Source: CAYPKG01 sp964411275
GTDB taxonomy: Bacteria; Bacillota; Clostridia; Christensenellales; CAG-138
Length of the DNA: 29,028 nt
Assembly (NCBI GenBank): GCA_964411275.1
Contig: CAYPKG010000023.1
Coordinates: 1 to 29,028 of the forward strand
Direction: 5' to 3'
Shown here: piece after piece, positions 23,791 to 29,028 of the stretch
Layout: every line of letters starts with the position of its first letter
How positions within the stretch are numbered: position 1 is the first letter of the stretch
Translations under genes and position numbers: made by a program
Notes under the pieces: model-generated
The model's database searches: none
The model's input: only the letters and a program-made list of their open reading frames with translations
Told to the model about the DNA's origin: nothing

Positions 23791-23819
23791 ATCATAGCAA
23801 AATCGGGGGCGCTTGTCAA
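23791..23819 (-). promoter_or_regulatory. Promoter of the riboswitch-mntP transcript
   Basis: On the minus strand, TTGACA (23819-23814) and TATGAT (23796-23791) are 17 bases apart. The predicted start is near 23784, just before the aptamer. Confidence 0.75.
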
Positions 23820-23868
23820 TCCGCCATAGGATATACAAACGATCTGCTGCGCCAGCCTTGTATCCTAC

Positions 23869-23897
23869 TTGACGTTAATGTGAAAGTACACTACTAT
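23869..23897 (+). promoter_or_regulatory. Promoter of the Crp/Fnr-family gene
   Basis: TTGACG (23869-23874) and TACTAT (23892-23897) are 17 bases apart. Transcription would start near 23904, just before the palindrome in the leader. Confidence 0.6.
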
Positions 23898-23912
23898 AAC
23901 AGATATCATACA

Positions 23913-23928
23913 TGTTGTTATTACAACA
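23913..23928 (+). promoter_or_regulatory. Palindrome in the Crp/Fnr leader, possible autoregulatory operator
   Basis: TGTTGT-TATT-ACAACA is a perfect 6-4-6 palindrome lying between the predicted transcription start and the ribosome binding site. Crp/Fnr dimers bind palindromes of about this size, so negative autoregulation is plausible. It does not match the classic TGTGA or TTGAT half-sites. Confidence 0.45.
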
Positions 23929-23942
23929 AAACGGAGGGGATT

Positions 23943-24596
23943 TTGCTGGAAATATCGTTGGAAAATACGGTTTTGCTTCAGGGCTCTACCGCCCAGGAGA
24001 TCGAGAGCATGCTCAAATGCCTGGGCGCGAAGCGTAAGGCGTACAAAAAAGGCGCGGTGATTTACCGCGCCGGAGACAAAACAGGCGCCTTGGGCCTGGT
24101 GCTTGCAGGCAGCGTACACATCGAAAACGACGATGTCTGGGGCAACAAAAGCATACTGGAGCATGTCGGCCCAGGCCAGGCGTTTGCGGAAACATACGCA
24201 TGCGTTAAAGACATGCCCCTGATGGTTACCGTGGTGGCGGCGGAGGCCACAGACGTGCTGTTTTTAAACGTCTCCCGCATCCTGTCCAACTGCCCTTATC
24301 GCAGCAGGCTTGTTCATAACCTTCTTTCCATGATGGCGCAAAAAAACCTGATGCTGTCCCGGCGCATTTTTCTGACCAGCGCAAAAACCATCCGGGGGCG
24401 GCTGTTGTCGTATCTGTCGGATCAGGCCGCCCATCACGGCAGCCACGCCTTTTCCATCCCCTTCAACCGCCAGCAGCTGGCGGATTATCTGGGGGTTGAC
24501 CGGAGCGCGCTGTCAAACGAGCTTGCCAAGATGCAGCGGGAGGGGATTTTGACGGTTCAAAAAAACCGGTTTCAGCTGCTGAATCTCCCGGAGTAA
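23943..24596 (+). CDS. Crp/Fnr-family transcriptional regulator
   Basis: This is a cytosolic regulator with an N-terminal cyclic-nucleotide-binding-type beta barrel and a C-terminal winged helix. An ATG exists at 23880, but a frame from there would run through the promoter -10 and the palindrome. GGAGG (23933-23937) instead points to TTG at 23943 (or CTG at 23946), giving about 217 residues, the usual length. The sensor domain has Y-K-K-G-A-V-I-Y-R-A-G-D and G-L-V-L-A-G-S-V. The recognition region is F-N-R-Q-Q-L-A-D-Y-L-G-V-D-R-S-A-L-S-N-E-L near the C-terminus. Cysteines in L-K-C-L-G, Y-A-C-V and S-N-C-P could hold a redox cofactor; this is inference. The signal is unknown. It is divergent from mntP. 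Confidence 0.88.
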   Translation: MLEISLENTVLLQGSTAQEIESMLKCLGAKRKAYKKGAVIYRAGDKTGALGLVLAGSVHIENDDVWGNKSILEHVGPGQAFAETYACVKDMPLMVTVVAAEATDVLFLNVSRILSNCPYRSRLVHNLLSMMAQKNLMLSRRIFLTSAKTIRGRLLSYLSDQAAHHGSHAFSIPFNRQQLADYLGVDRSALSNELAKMQREGILTVQKNRFQLLNLPE

Positions 24597-24627
24597 CAAA
24601 CCCTTTGGAGGCCATGCCCCCCTGAAA

Positions 24628-24675
24628 ATAATAGAGCACTGCCGGAAGCGCCCGCTTCCGGCAGTGCTCTATTAT
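24628..24675. terminator. Perfect 23-bp inverted repeat, bidirectional terminator
   Basis: The arms 24628-24650 and 24653-24675 are perfectly complementary over 23 bases with a two-base CC loop. Each arm has a GC-rich inner part and an AT-rich outer end (ATAATAGAGC and GCTCTATTAT). It lies between the convergent Crp/Fnr and transketolase genes and can serve both. The length and perfection are unusual for a simple terminator. Confidence 0.75.
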
Positions 24676-24683
24676 ATCAGGTA

Positions 24684-25646
24684 TTATTTTCTCGCGAGAA
24701 CCGCCTTCGCCTCTTCGACTATATGGGCGGCGGTCAGGCCGAAGCGCTCCTGCAGGTAATCGACGGGGCCGACCTCGCCAAAGCTGTCCTCCACGGCCAC
24801 GCAACCCACTGGGATGGGATGCGTCCTTGCAAGGGTCTCACACACGGCGCTATAAAGCCCGCCGATTTTGTTGTGGTTTTCCGTCACGACCGCAGCGCCA
24901 CATGCTTTGGCATAGCGCGCCACCGCATCTTCGTCCAGGGGCTTCACGCTGAACATGTCCAGTACAGCGGCACTCACGCCCTCCGCCTCCAGGATAGCAG
25001 CGGCTTTCATGGCCTCGTGCACCATAATCCCGGCGGCAAACAGGACGATGTCCTTGCCTTCCTTGAGCGTCACGGCCTTGCCGATCTCGAAATGGCTGCC
25101 GTTTTGATACACCTTGGCGTTGTTCTTGCGGTTCACCCGGATGTATTTAACCCCCGAAATGTCCTTGCATTGGGCAAGCAGATCCTCCAGCATGGCCCCG
25201 TCGGTGATGTCCAGCACAACCGCGCCGGGGAGCGCCCGGTACAGGGCGGTGTCCTCAAAGGGCATATGGGTGCCGCCGTTAAGCGCCGCGCACACCCCTG
25301 GGTCGGAGCCGATGATTGTGACGCTGTTGCCCGCGTAGCCGCCGGACAAAAACGCCTGATCATAGCAGCGGCGGGATGCGAACGTGCCGAAGCTATGTAC
25401 GATGGGCTTGAAGCCCACGGCGCTTAGCCCGCAGGCCACGCCTACCATATTCGCTTCCGCGACGCCGCAATTGATGGCCCGGTCCGGGTTCGCAAGCCCC
25501 CATTTGGCGGTGCCGATGCAGCTCATCAAATCCGCGTCCAGATAAATCACGTCCGGATCCTCCGCGGCAAGGCGGGGGATGGTCGCGCTCAAAACTTCCT
25601 TGAAAGTGACTTTATCCTTTTCGCCGGCATAAACGATATTAATCAT
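24684..25646 (-). CDS. Transketolase, C-terminal subunit
   Basis: This is the second half of a split transketolase, holding the pyrimidine-binding and C-terminal domains. It works with the preceding gene in the non-oxidative pentose phosphate pathway. The start is the ATG at 25646 (M-I-N-I-V-Y-A-G-E-K), with a strong GGGAGGGGGAG upstream; an in-frame ATG at 25727 lies inside the upstream gene. The 320 residues show D-A-D-L near 40-43, the F-I-Y-N-like region N-C-G-V-A-E-A-N-M-V-G (the Glu activates thiamine diphosphate), and the C-terminal domain with L-D-M-F-S-V-K-P-L-D. The start is 16 bases after the partner's stop. A 1-deoxyxylulose-5-phosphate synthase-like or specialised sugar transketolase is possible, as split forms vary in substrate. 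Confidence 0.88.
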   Translation of the reverse strand: MINIVYAGEKDKVTFKEVLSATIPRLAAEDPDVIYLDADLMSCIGTAKWGLANPDRAINCGVAEANMVGVACGLSAVGFKPIVHSFGTFASRRCYDQAFLSGGYAGNSVTIIGSDPGVCAALNGGTHMPFEDTALYRALPGAVVLDITDGAMLEDLLAQCKDISGVKYIRVNRKNNAKVYQNGSHFEIGKAVTLKEGKDIVLFAAGIMVHEAMKAAAILEAEGVSAAVLDMFSVKPLDEDAVARYAKACGAAVVTENHNKIGGLYSAVCETLARTHPIPVGCVAVEDSFGEVGPVDYLQERFGLTAAHIVEEAKAVLARK

Positions 25647-25662
25647 AACTGCTCCCCCTCCC

Positions 25663-26505
25663 TTAACCCATGTACGCGGCAAGCTTGCCGCGAAGCCCGT
25701 CAATCCACTGATCAAACTTTTCTCCACTCACCGCCATGGAGTGGTTGGACACGGTTTCCTCTACCTCAGAAATGCCCGCGCCTTTCACGGTGTCCAACAC
25801 GATGGCATGGGGCTTGCCCTTCACAGCGCCCGCTTTTTCGATGGCTTCCACCACAGCCCCGATATCGTTGCCGTTGATGTGCTGTGTGTCAAAGCCGAAC
25901 GCCTCAAATTTTTTCGCGATGTCCAGCTGGGGCAGTATCTCCTCTGTCGTGCCGTCCAGCTGCTTTTTATTCTCGTCCACAAACCAATATAGGTTGTCCA
26001 CCTTCCGGGCGCCTGCCAGCATTGCGGCCTCCCAGACCTGTCCTTCGTTGATCTCGCCGTCGCCGGTGATTAAAAACACCCGGCTATCCCGGCCCTTTAA
26101 TTTGTCGCCGATTGCCATCCCCAGCGCCAGCGACGTCCCCTGGCCAAGAGAGCCTGTGGTCATATCCACGCCGGGTGTTTTGTTTCTGTCGCAGTGGCTG
26201 GGCAGGCTGGTTCCGGGCCTGTTAAGAGTACTGAGCTTTTCATAAGGAAAAAAGCCCTTGAGCGCCAGCGTGGCGTATACCGCCGGACCCGCATGCCCCT
26301 TGGAGCACACGAGCTTGTCCCGCTCCGGCCAATTGGGGTTTTGGGGGTCGATGCGCATTTCGCCGCCGTAAAGCACCGCCAGCAGGTCCGCGACGCTCAG
26401 GGACCCGCCGATATGCCCGGACCCAAGGGACTTGATTGTTTCCACTATTCCGATGCGAATTTCTAGAGCAAACTTCTCTAGCTCGCGCCTGTTTGCAGGT
26501 AGCAT
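25663..26505 (-). CDS. Transketolase, N-terminal (thiamine-diphosphate-binding) subunit
   Basis: This 280-residue protein binds the diphosphate of the cofactor. Visible are the early S-G-H-I-G-G-S-L-S (29-37), S-K-G-H-A (68-72, substrate-side His71), T-G-S-L-G-Q-G (117-123), and the cofactor motif G-D-G-E-I-N-E-G-Q-V-W-E-A (148-160) followed by D-E-N-K-K-Q. GGGAGG lies nine to ten bases before the ATG at 26505. With the next gene it makes a complete transketolase in two polypeptides, an arrangement common in Clostridia and archaea. Both genes share one promoter and end at the long inverted repeat. Confidence 0.9.
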   Translation of the reverse strand: MLPANRRELEKFALEIRIGIVETIKSLGSGHIGGSLSVADLLAVLYGGEMRIDPQNPNWPERDKLVCSKGHAGPAVYATLALKGFFPYEKLSTLNRPGTSLPSHCDRNKTPGVDMTTGSLGQGTSLALGMAIGDKLKGRDSRVFLITGDGEINEGQVWEAAMLAGARKVDNLYWFVDENKKQLDGTTEEILPQLDIAKKFEAFGFDTQHINGNDIGAVVEAIEKAGAVKGKPHAIVLDTVKGAGISEVEETVSNHSMAVSGEKFDQWIDGLRGKLAAYMG

Positions 26506-26549
26506 TGCTTTGTCCTCCCTGTTCCTATAAATTAAAACTGTTACGCTTT

Positions 26550-26578
26550 ATTATGCCCCATCCCATTGCTTTCGTCAA
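26550..26578 (-). promoter_or_regulatory. Promoter of the transketolase operon
   Basis: On the minus strand, TTGACG (26578-26573) and CATAAT (26555-26550) are 17 bases apart, about 45 bases upstream of the first start codon. Confidence 0.6.
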
Positions 26579-26600
26579 CGCCATCAATGGGGAAGCCCCG

Positions 26601-27287
26601 TCATCCGGTTCCTCCTTCCGATCCCATGTCCAATGTCAAAAGACAGCCGTTTTGTGTAAGCCATCTGCGGCGCTCCTCATAATCCGGCATCACCCGGCCG
26701 AGGCACTGCCAAAACGCGCCCGAATGGTTTCTGTTTTTGATATGCGCCAGCTCGTGGGCCACCACGTAATCGATGATCATAGGCGGAGCCATCATCAGCC
26801 GCCAGTTCAGATTGATCCCCCTCCCCAAGGAGCCCCAGCGGGTTGCCGCCCCGGACAGCCTCAGCGACGGAACCTCCACGCCGAACAGCGGCGCGAAATG
26901 GGCAAGCCGCTTTGAAAACACGCTCCGGGCCTCTTGCTTGTACCAATCTTCCAGAAGCTTTCGCAGCATCTCCGGCGGAGCATCCGGCACAAAAAGCGCG
27001 TCCCCCTGCAAATGTATCGCCGCGCCGCGTGCGTACCGCAATTGTAAAGGCGCTCCAAGGTATAGGAAAACCTCCCCTTCCCGGTAAGCGTGCCGGGGCG
27101 CCCGCTCCCGGCGCTCCGCCTGCCTCACACGGGCAGACTCGATCCAGCGGCTTTTCTCCTCCACCAGCTGACGTATCTGCCCCTCGCTCATCTTTTTTGG
27201 CGCCCGCACCTCCAGCAGCCCCTCTTTCGTGATCGTAAGGCCTACGGTGCGCCTATTTGTGCGAATGAGCCGGTCAATGCAAACCAT
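26601..27287 (-). CDS. YgjP-like (DUF45) zinc metallopeptidase domain protein
   Basis: The start is the ATG at 27287 (M-V-C-I-D-R-L), with GGGGGG six bases upstream. In-frame ATGs further up overlap or precede the -10. The 228-residue protein matches the YgjP/DUF45 family: S-R-W-I near 46-49, R-W-G-S near 150-153, W-R-L near 162-164, and the metal-binding V-V-A-H-E-L-A-H (His178, Glu179, His182) followed by His188 in N-H-S-G-A-F-W. Members are cytosolic M48-like predicted peptidases related to SprT. Cellular targets are not established. It stands alone, divergent from the ImmA/IrrE gene, and its -10 is a perfect TATAAT. Confidence 0.88.
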   Translation of the reverse strand: MVCIDRLIRTNRRTVGLTITKEGLLEVRAPKKMSEGQIRQLVEEKSRWIESARVRQAERRERAPRHAYREGEVFLYLGAPLQLRYARGAAIHLQGDALFVPDAPPEMLRKLLEDWYKQEARSVFSKRLAHFAPLFGVEVPSLRLSGAATRWGSLGRGINLNWRLMMAPPMIIDYVVAHELAHIKNRNHSGAFWQCLGRVMPDYEERRRWLTQNGCLLTLDMGSEGGTG

Positions 27288-27312
27288 TGCTTTCCCCCCT
27301 TCATTCCTTGCC

Positions 27313-27341
27313 ATTATACCCCATTCCTGAGGCCTGTGAAA
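27313..27341 (-). promoter_or_regulatory. Promoter of the YgjP-like gene
   Basis: On the minus strand a perfect TATAAT (27318-27313) lies about 26 bases upstream of the start codon. The -35 at 17 bases (TTTCAC) is poor. Confidence 0.5.
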
Positions 27342-27369
27342 TCCCTTTGGACAAACCGGAAAATAATGG

Positions 27370-27398
27370 TGGACAAGGTGGCGGAAGCATGGTATAGT
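27370..27398 (+). promoter_or_regulatory. Promoter of the ImmA/IrrE gene
   Basis: TGGACA (27370-27375) and TATAGT (27393-27398) are 17 bases apart. The LexA-type box begins two bases after the -10 and covers the predicted transcription start near 27405. Confidence 0.65.
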
Positions 27399-27399
27399 T

Positions 27400-27413
27400 C
27401 GAACATAAGTTCG
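27400..27413 (+). promoter_or_regulatory. LexA (DinR) SOS box
   Basis: CGAAC-ATAA-GTTCG is a perfect palindrome matching the Gram-positive LexA consensus CGAAC-N4-GTTCG in both half-sites. It sits on the transcription start of the ImmA/IrrE gene, so LexA would block initiation until DNA damage. LexA itself is not in the window. Confidence 0.7.
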
Positions 27414-27431
27414 TATTTCGTGGAGGAGACA

Positions 27432-27866
27432 ATGAACAAAGCGGAGGAATTGCTGGAATTGGCCGCCCAGGAAGGGATTGACGTGCACCGGGAGAAGCTT
27501 GCGCTGCCTGGGCACCGGGCGTTGTATTTGCGGTGGCGGGATCAGGCGGTGATCCTCCATGACGCAGAGTCGCAAAGCGAGCTGGCGTGTTTATTGGCGG
27601 AAGAGCTGGGGCACCACAGCACGGCCCCGCGCCTGCGCATCCACTATCACACAATGGAGGGCATCAAGGCGGAGGCCCGGGCCAGGCGCTGGGCGCACCG
27701 GCGGCTGCTGCCCATCAGCCTCATCCAGGAGGCCTACGCCGCAGGTATGCGGGAGCGGTGGGAGCTTGCGGAATATCTGGACGTGACGGAGCCCTTCCTG
27801 CAGGAAGCCCTGGAGGATTACCAGGCGGCGGGATTGTTGAAATTTAAGAAAAGACCGGAGCCATAG
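27432..27866 (+). CDS. ImmA/IrrE-family metallopeptidase (DUF955)
   Basis: This 144-residue protein starts at the ATG at 27432, with GGAGGAG upstream. Family marks are the core L-L-A-E-E-L-G-H-H (residues 54-62) and the later E-A-R-A-R-R-W-A (81-88), whose Glu81 is the usual third zinc ligand. The first His of the classical H-E-x-x-H is replaced by Glu57 (E-E-L-G-H). I believe this variant is also found in phage- and ICE-type members, but its activity is uncertain. ImmA enzymes cleave XRE repressors, and IrrE controls a DNA-damage response. No XRE gene is adjacent here, so the target is elsewhere or lost. The LexA box at the promoter suggests induction by DNA damage. Confidence 0.82.
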   Translation: MNKAEELLELAAQEGIDVHREKLALPGHRALYLRWRDQAVILHDAESQSELACLLAEELGHHSTAPRLRIHYHTMEGIKAEARARRWAHRRLLPISLIQEAYAAGMRERWELAEYLDVTEPFLQEALEDYQAAGLLKFKKRPEP

Positions 27867-27930
27867 CAATATAGCAGCCTGCTTCGCTGCTGCTGCGCAG
27901 AATACCCGCCCGCAACAATACATTGGAGCT

Positions 27931-28455
27931 CTAATCCGCGTGATACGGAAAAACTGCCTCCGCCAGACCAAGGGCGAATTTTCCCAGGGTGTCCGCGTCG
28001 ATGGCGTCAGCGGTATACAGGGAGAACCGCACGCCCCCCTGTGTCCAGACGGCCAGCGCGCCGGTCTCTCCCCCATGATAGGTTTTCACCTGGACGCTTG
28101 CATGCCAGTGAGCGCCATCCCCTTCATATTGATGGGCGAGCTCGTCGGCTACCAGATGCACCCCTGAGATATCCTCCTCGGAATACGCCGCGCGATAGGT
28201 ATAGATCCTGCCCTCCAGTTTAAATATCACCTGGGCAATCTCGCTGCCAATCACGCTGTAGGCCACATTTTCTGCGCCCTCAGGCGCATCGATATGCAGG
28301 TCAAGCTCGGCAAAATCCGCCGCGCTCTCCTTTGTCTCAACGGGATTGGCCACCTGGTCGGGCTCAGACGTGGGCGTGGGTTGTGCCGGGGCTCCACATC
28401 CAACAGCGCTCATCATACACACCCCCGCCAGCATCCACAATATCATCTTCTTCAT
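27931..28455 (-). CDS. Putative lipoprotein, function unknown
   Basis: The 174-residue protein begins M-K-K-M-I-L-W-M-L-A-G and has a hydrophobic segment followed by a lipobox-like S-A-V-G-C (Cys20). It should therefore be exported and lipid-anchored to the outer face of the membrane. A Pro/Thr/Glu-rich linker follows (about 23-45), then a compact domain (about 50-174) of mixed strands with A-E-L-D-L-H-I-D-A-P and a W-T-Q-G-G-V segment. I do not recognise the domain; it is vaguely like the DUF4367 type found in Firmicutes, but I would not assign it. GGAGG lies eight bases upstream of the ATG at 28455. The gene follows dinB by 59 bases on the same strand and may be cotranscribed. Confidence 0.7.
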   Translation of the reverse strand: MKKMILWMLAGVCMMSAVGCGAPAQPTPTSEPDQVANPVETKESAADFAELDLHIDAPEGAENVAYSVIGSEIAQVIFKLEGRIYTYRAAYSEEDISGVHLVADELAHQYEGDGAHWHASVQVKTYHGGETGALAVWTQGGVRFSLYTADAIDADTLGKFALGLAEAVFPYHAD

Positions 28456-28514
28456 TCATTCATCCTCCATCGGTTTTGACCTACAAAACGCCCGCGATTA
28501 AAAGCGTTGCATAC

Positions 28515-29028
28515 TCAGTATGGATCGTTTTCCGCCTCTTCACGCAAATCGGTTTTTGCGCGCCCACCGATGTCAGTGCCCAGCACAACCCCAAAGCGTA
28601 CGGCGTCCTTGCCAAACCGCAGCCGAATGTCGTCCACCGCCGCGTCCAGCTTGGACAGCTTTTCCCGTTCTTCCGGTGCCTCCAGCAAGCTCATCTGCAC
28701 GACGGGATGTTTCGTCAGCCCGCTTCCGGTGACGCTCAGCAGCCGGATGGGATCGCCAATGCGCCAGGACCGCTCCAGGATCGCGAGGCTTTCCTCCTGC
28801 AGCACCTTTGTGGCGTTTGTGGGGGCGGAAAGGGTCTTTTGCCGGGAAATTACCTTCAGGGACGGGTCCTTGATCTGCACCTGGAGGATTGTGCAATAAA
28901 GCCCGTGCTTTCTAAGCCGCCACCCCACCTCGTCGCACAGCATGGCAAGCCCGGCCTGCACATCCGCCAGGGTGATGAGATTTCGCTTGAACGTGATGCT
29001 GTTTCCCAGGGATTTGACGGGATCGGAT
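28515..29028 (-). CDS. dinB: DNA polymerase IV, Y-family (5' part outside the window)
   Basis: The frame is open from the right edge of the window to the TGA at 28515-28517. An apparent GTG start at 28961 is internal, because coding continues upstream as S-D-P-V-K-S-L-G-N-S-I-T-F-K-R-N-L. That segment matches the start of the little-finger domain of DinB/UmuC-type translesion polymerases (the K-S-x-G-x-x-x-T-F-x-R-x-L pattern). The visible part (171 residues) is therefore the C-terminal little-finger domain plus tail; the palm with its catalytic Asp/Glu lies outside. There is no obvious beta-clamp-binding tail (Q-x-x-L-F-type), although the final residues E-N-D-P-Y are acidic. The gene's promoter, and any LexA box there, cannot be examined. 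Confidence 0.82.
   Translation of the reverse strand, partial: SDPVKSLGNSITFKRNLITLADVQAGLAMLCDEVGWRLRKHGLYCTILQVQIKDPSLKVISRQKTLSAPTNATKVLQEESLAILERSWRIGDPIRLLSVTGSGLTKHPVVQMSLLEAPEEREKLSKLDAAVDDIRLRFGKDAVRFGVVLGTDIGGRAKTDLREEAENDPY

Noticed and set aside
23880..23942. N-terminal extension of the Crp/Fnr protein from the ATG at 23880
   Set aside because: The ATG lies between the -35 and -10 of the promoter and the extension translates the palindrome. The ribosome binding site is at 23933-23937.
27090..27431. Upstream in-frame extension of the ImmA/IrrE protein
   Set aside because: It would run through the promoter and LexA box and overlap the divergent metallopeptidase gene. The ATG at 27432 has a strong ribosome binding site and matches the family length.
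27288..27575. N-terminal extension of the YgjP-like protein
   Set aside because: It would cross the -10 element and the GGGGGG ribosome binding site and overlap the divergent ImmA/IrrE gene. The family N-terminus begins at 27287.
12429..27866. XRE and ImmA genes as a phage or ICE immunity pair
   Set aside because: They lie about 14 kb apart among housekeeping genes, with no integrase, structural or conjugation genes, and the XRE protein is membrane-anchored, unlike ImmR.
1..29028. CRISPR array
   Set aside because: No series of short, regularly spaced direct repeats was seen on either strand.

Overview
The window looks like chromosomal DNA from a moderately GC-rich member of the Clostridia (Bacillota). 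The main signs are strong AGGAGG-type ribosome binding sites, sigma-A promoters, a Gram-positive LexA box, a clostridial Crp/Fnr regulator, a split transketolase, DUF1846, HelD and LCP proteins. The genes are mostly housekeeping metabolism with good intergenic signals. I see no phage, no complete transposon, no CRISPR array and no rRNA or tRNA.

Layout. Positions 1-5971 hold an AEC-type transporter (minus) divergent from an arginine operon, argC-argB-argD-GNAT, which has two candidate ARG boxes over its promoter. An exported SH3b protein closed by a terminator follows. Positions 5975-8785 hold a two-module tautomerase, a small two-helix membrane protein, an AT-rich gap and an LCP cell-wall ligase. 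A 261/265-base structured repeat occurs twice here, in the same orientation, each time between convergent genes. Positions 8786-17458 hold tex, rarA, a membrane-anchored XRE regulator, DUF1846 and a HelD-like helicase. Positions 17481-22969 hold a hairpin cluster and a 2-oxo acid dehydrogenase operon transcribed E2, E3, then a fused E1 alpha/beta, from a strong promoter with an AT-rich, repeat-filled leader. Positions 22987-24675 hold mntP behind a yybP-ykoY manganese riboswitch, a divergent Crp/Fnr gene with a palindrome in its leader, and a perfect 23-bp inverted-repeat terminator. Positions 24684-29028 hold a split transketolase, a YgjP-like metallopeptidase, an ImmA/IrrE peptidase gene with a perfect LexA-type box at its promoter, a lipoprotein, and the C-terminal part of a Y-family polymerase (DinB).

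How the genes work together. argC, argB and argD encode steps 2-4 of ornithine synthesis. argJ is absent from its usual place, and the fourth gene is a small acetyltransferase that could make N-acetylglutamate. E1, E2 and E3 form a complete 2-oxo acid dehydrogenase with its own lipoyl domain. mntP plus its riboswitch is a self-contained manganese export circuit. immA (LexA box) and dinB suggest a DNA-damage-linked neighbourhood.

The least explained item is the duplicated structured element at 6435-6695 and 8516-8780. Its two copies differ by about 23 substitutions and one 4-base indel, yet all main helices are kept. One helix carries a compensatory C-G to G-C exchange, and another pair changes G-T to A-T. 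That pattern points to selection on RNA (or folded DNA) structure rather than on a protein.
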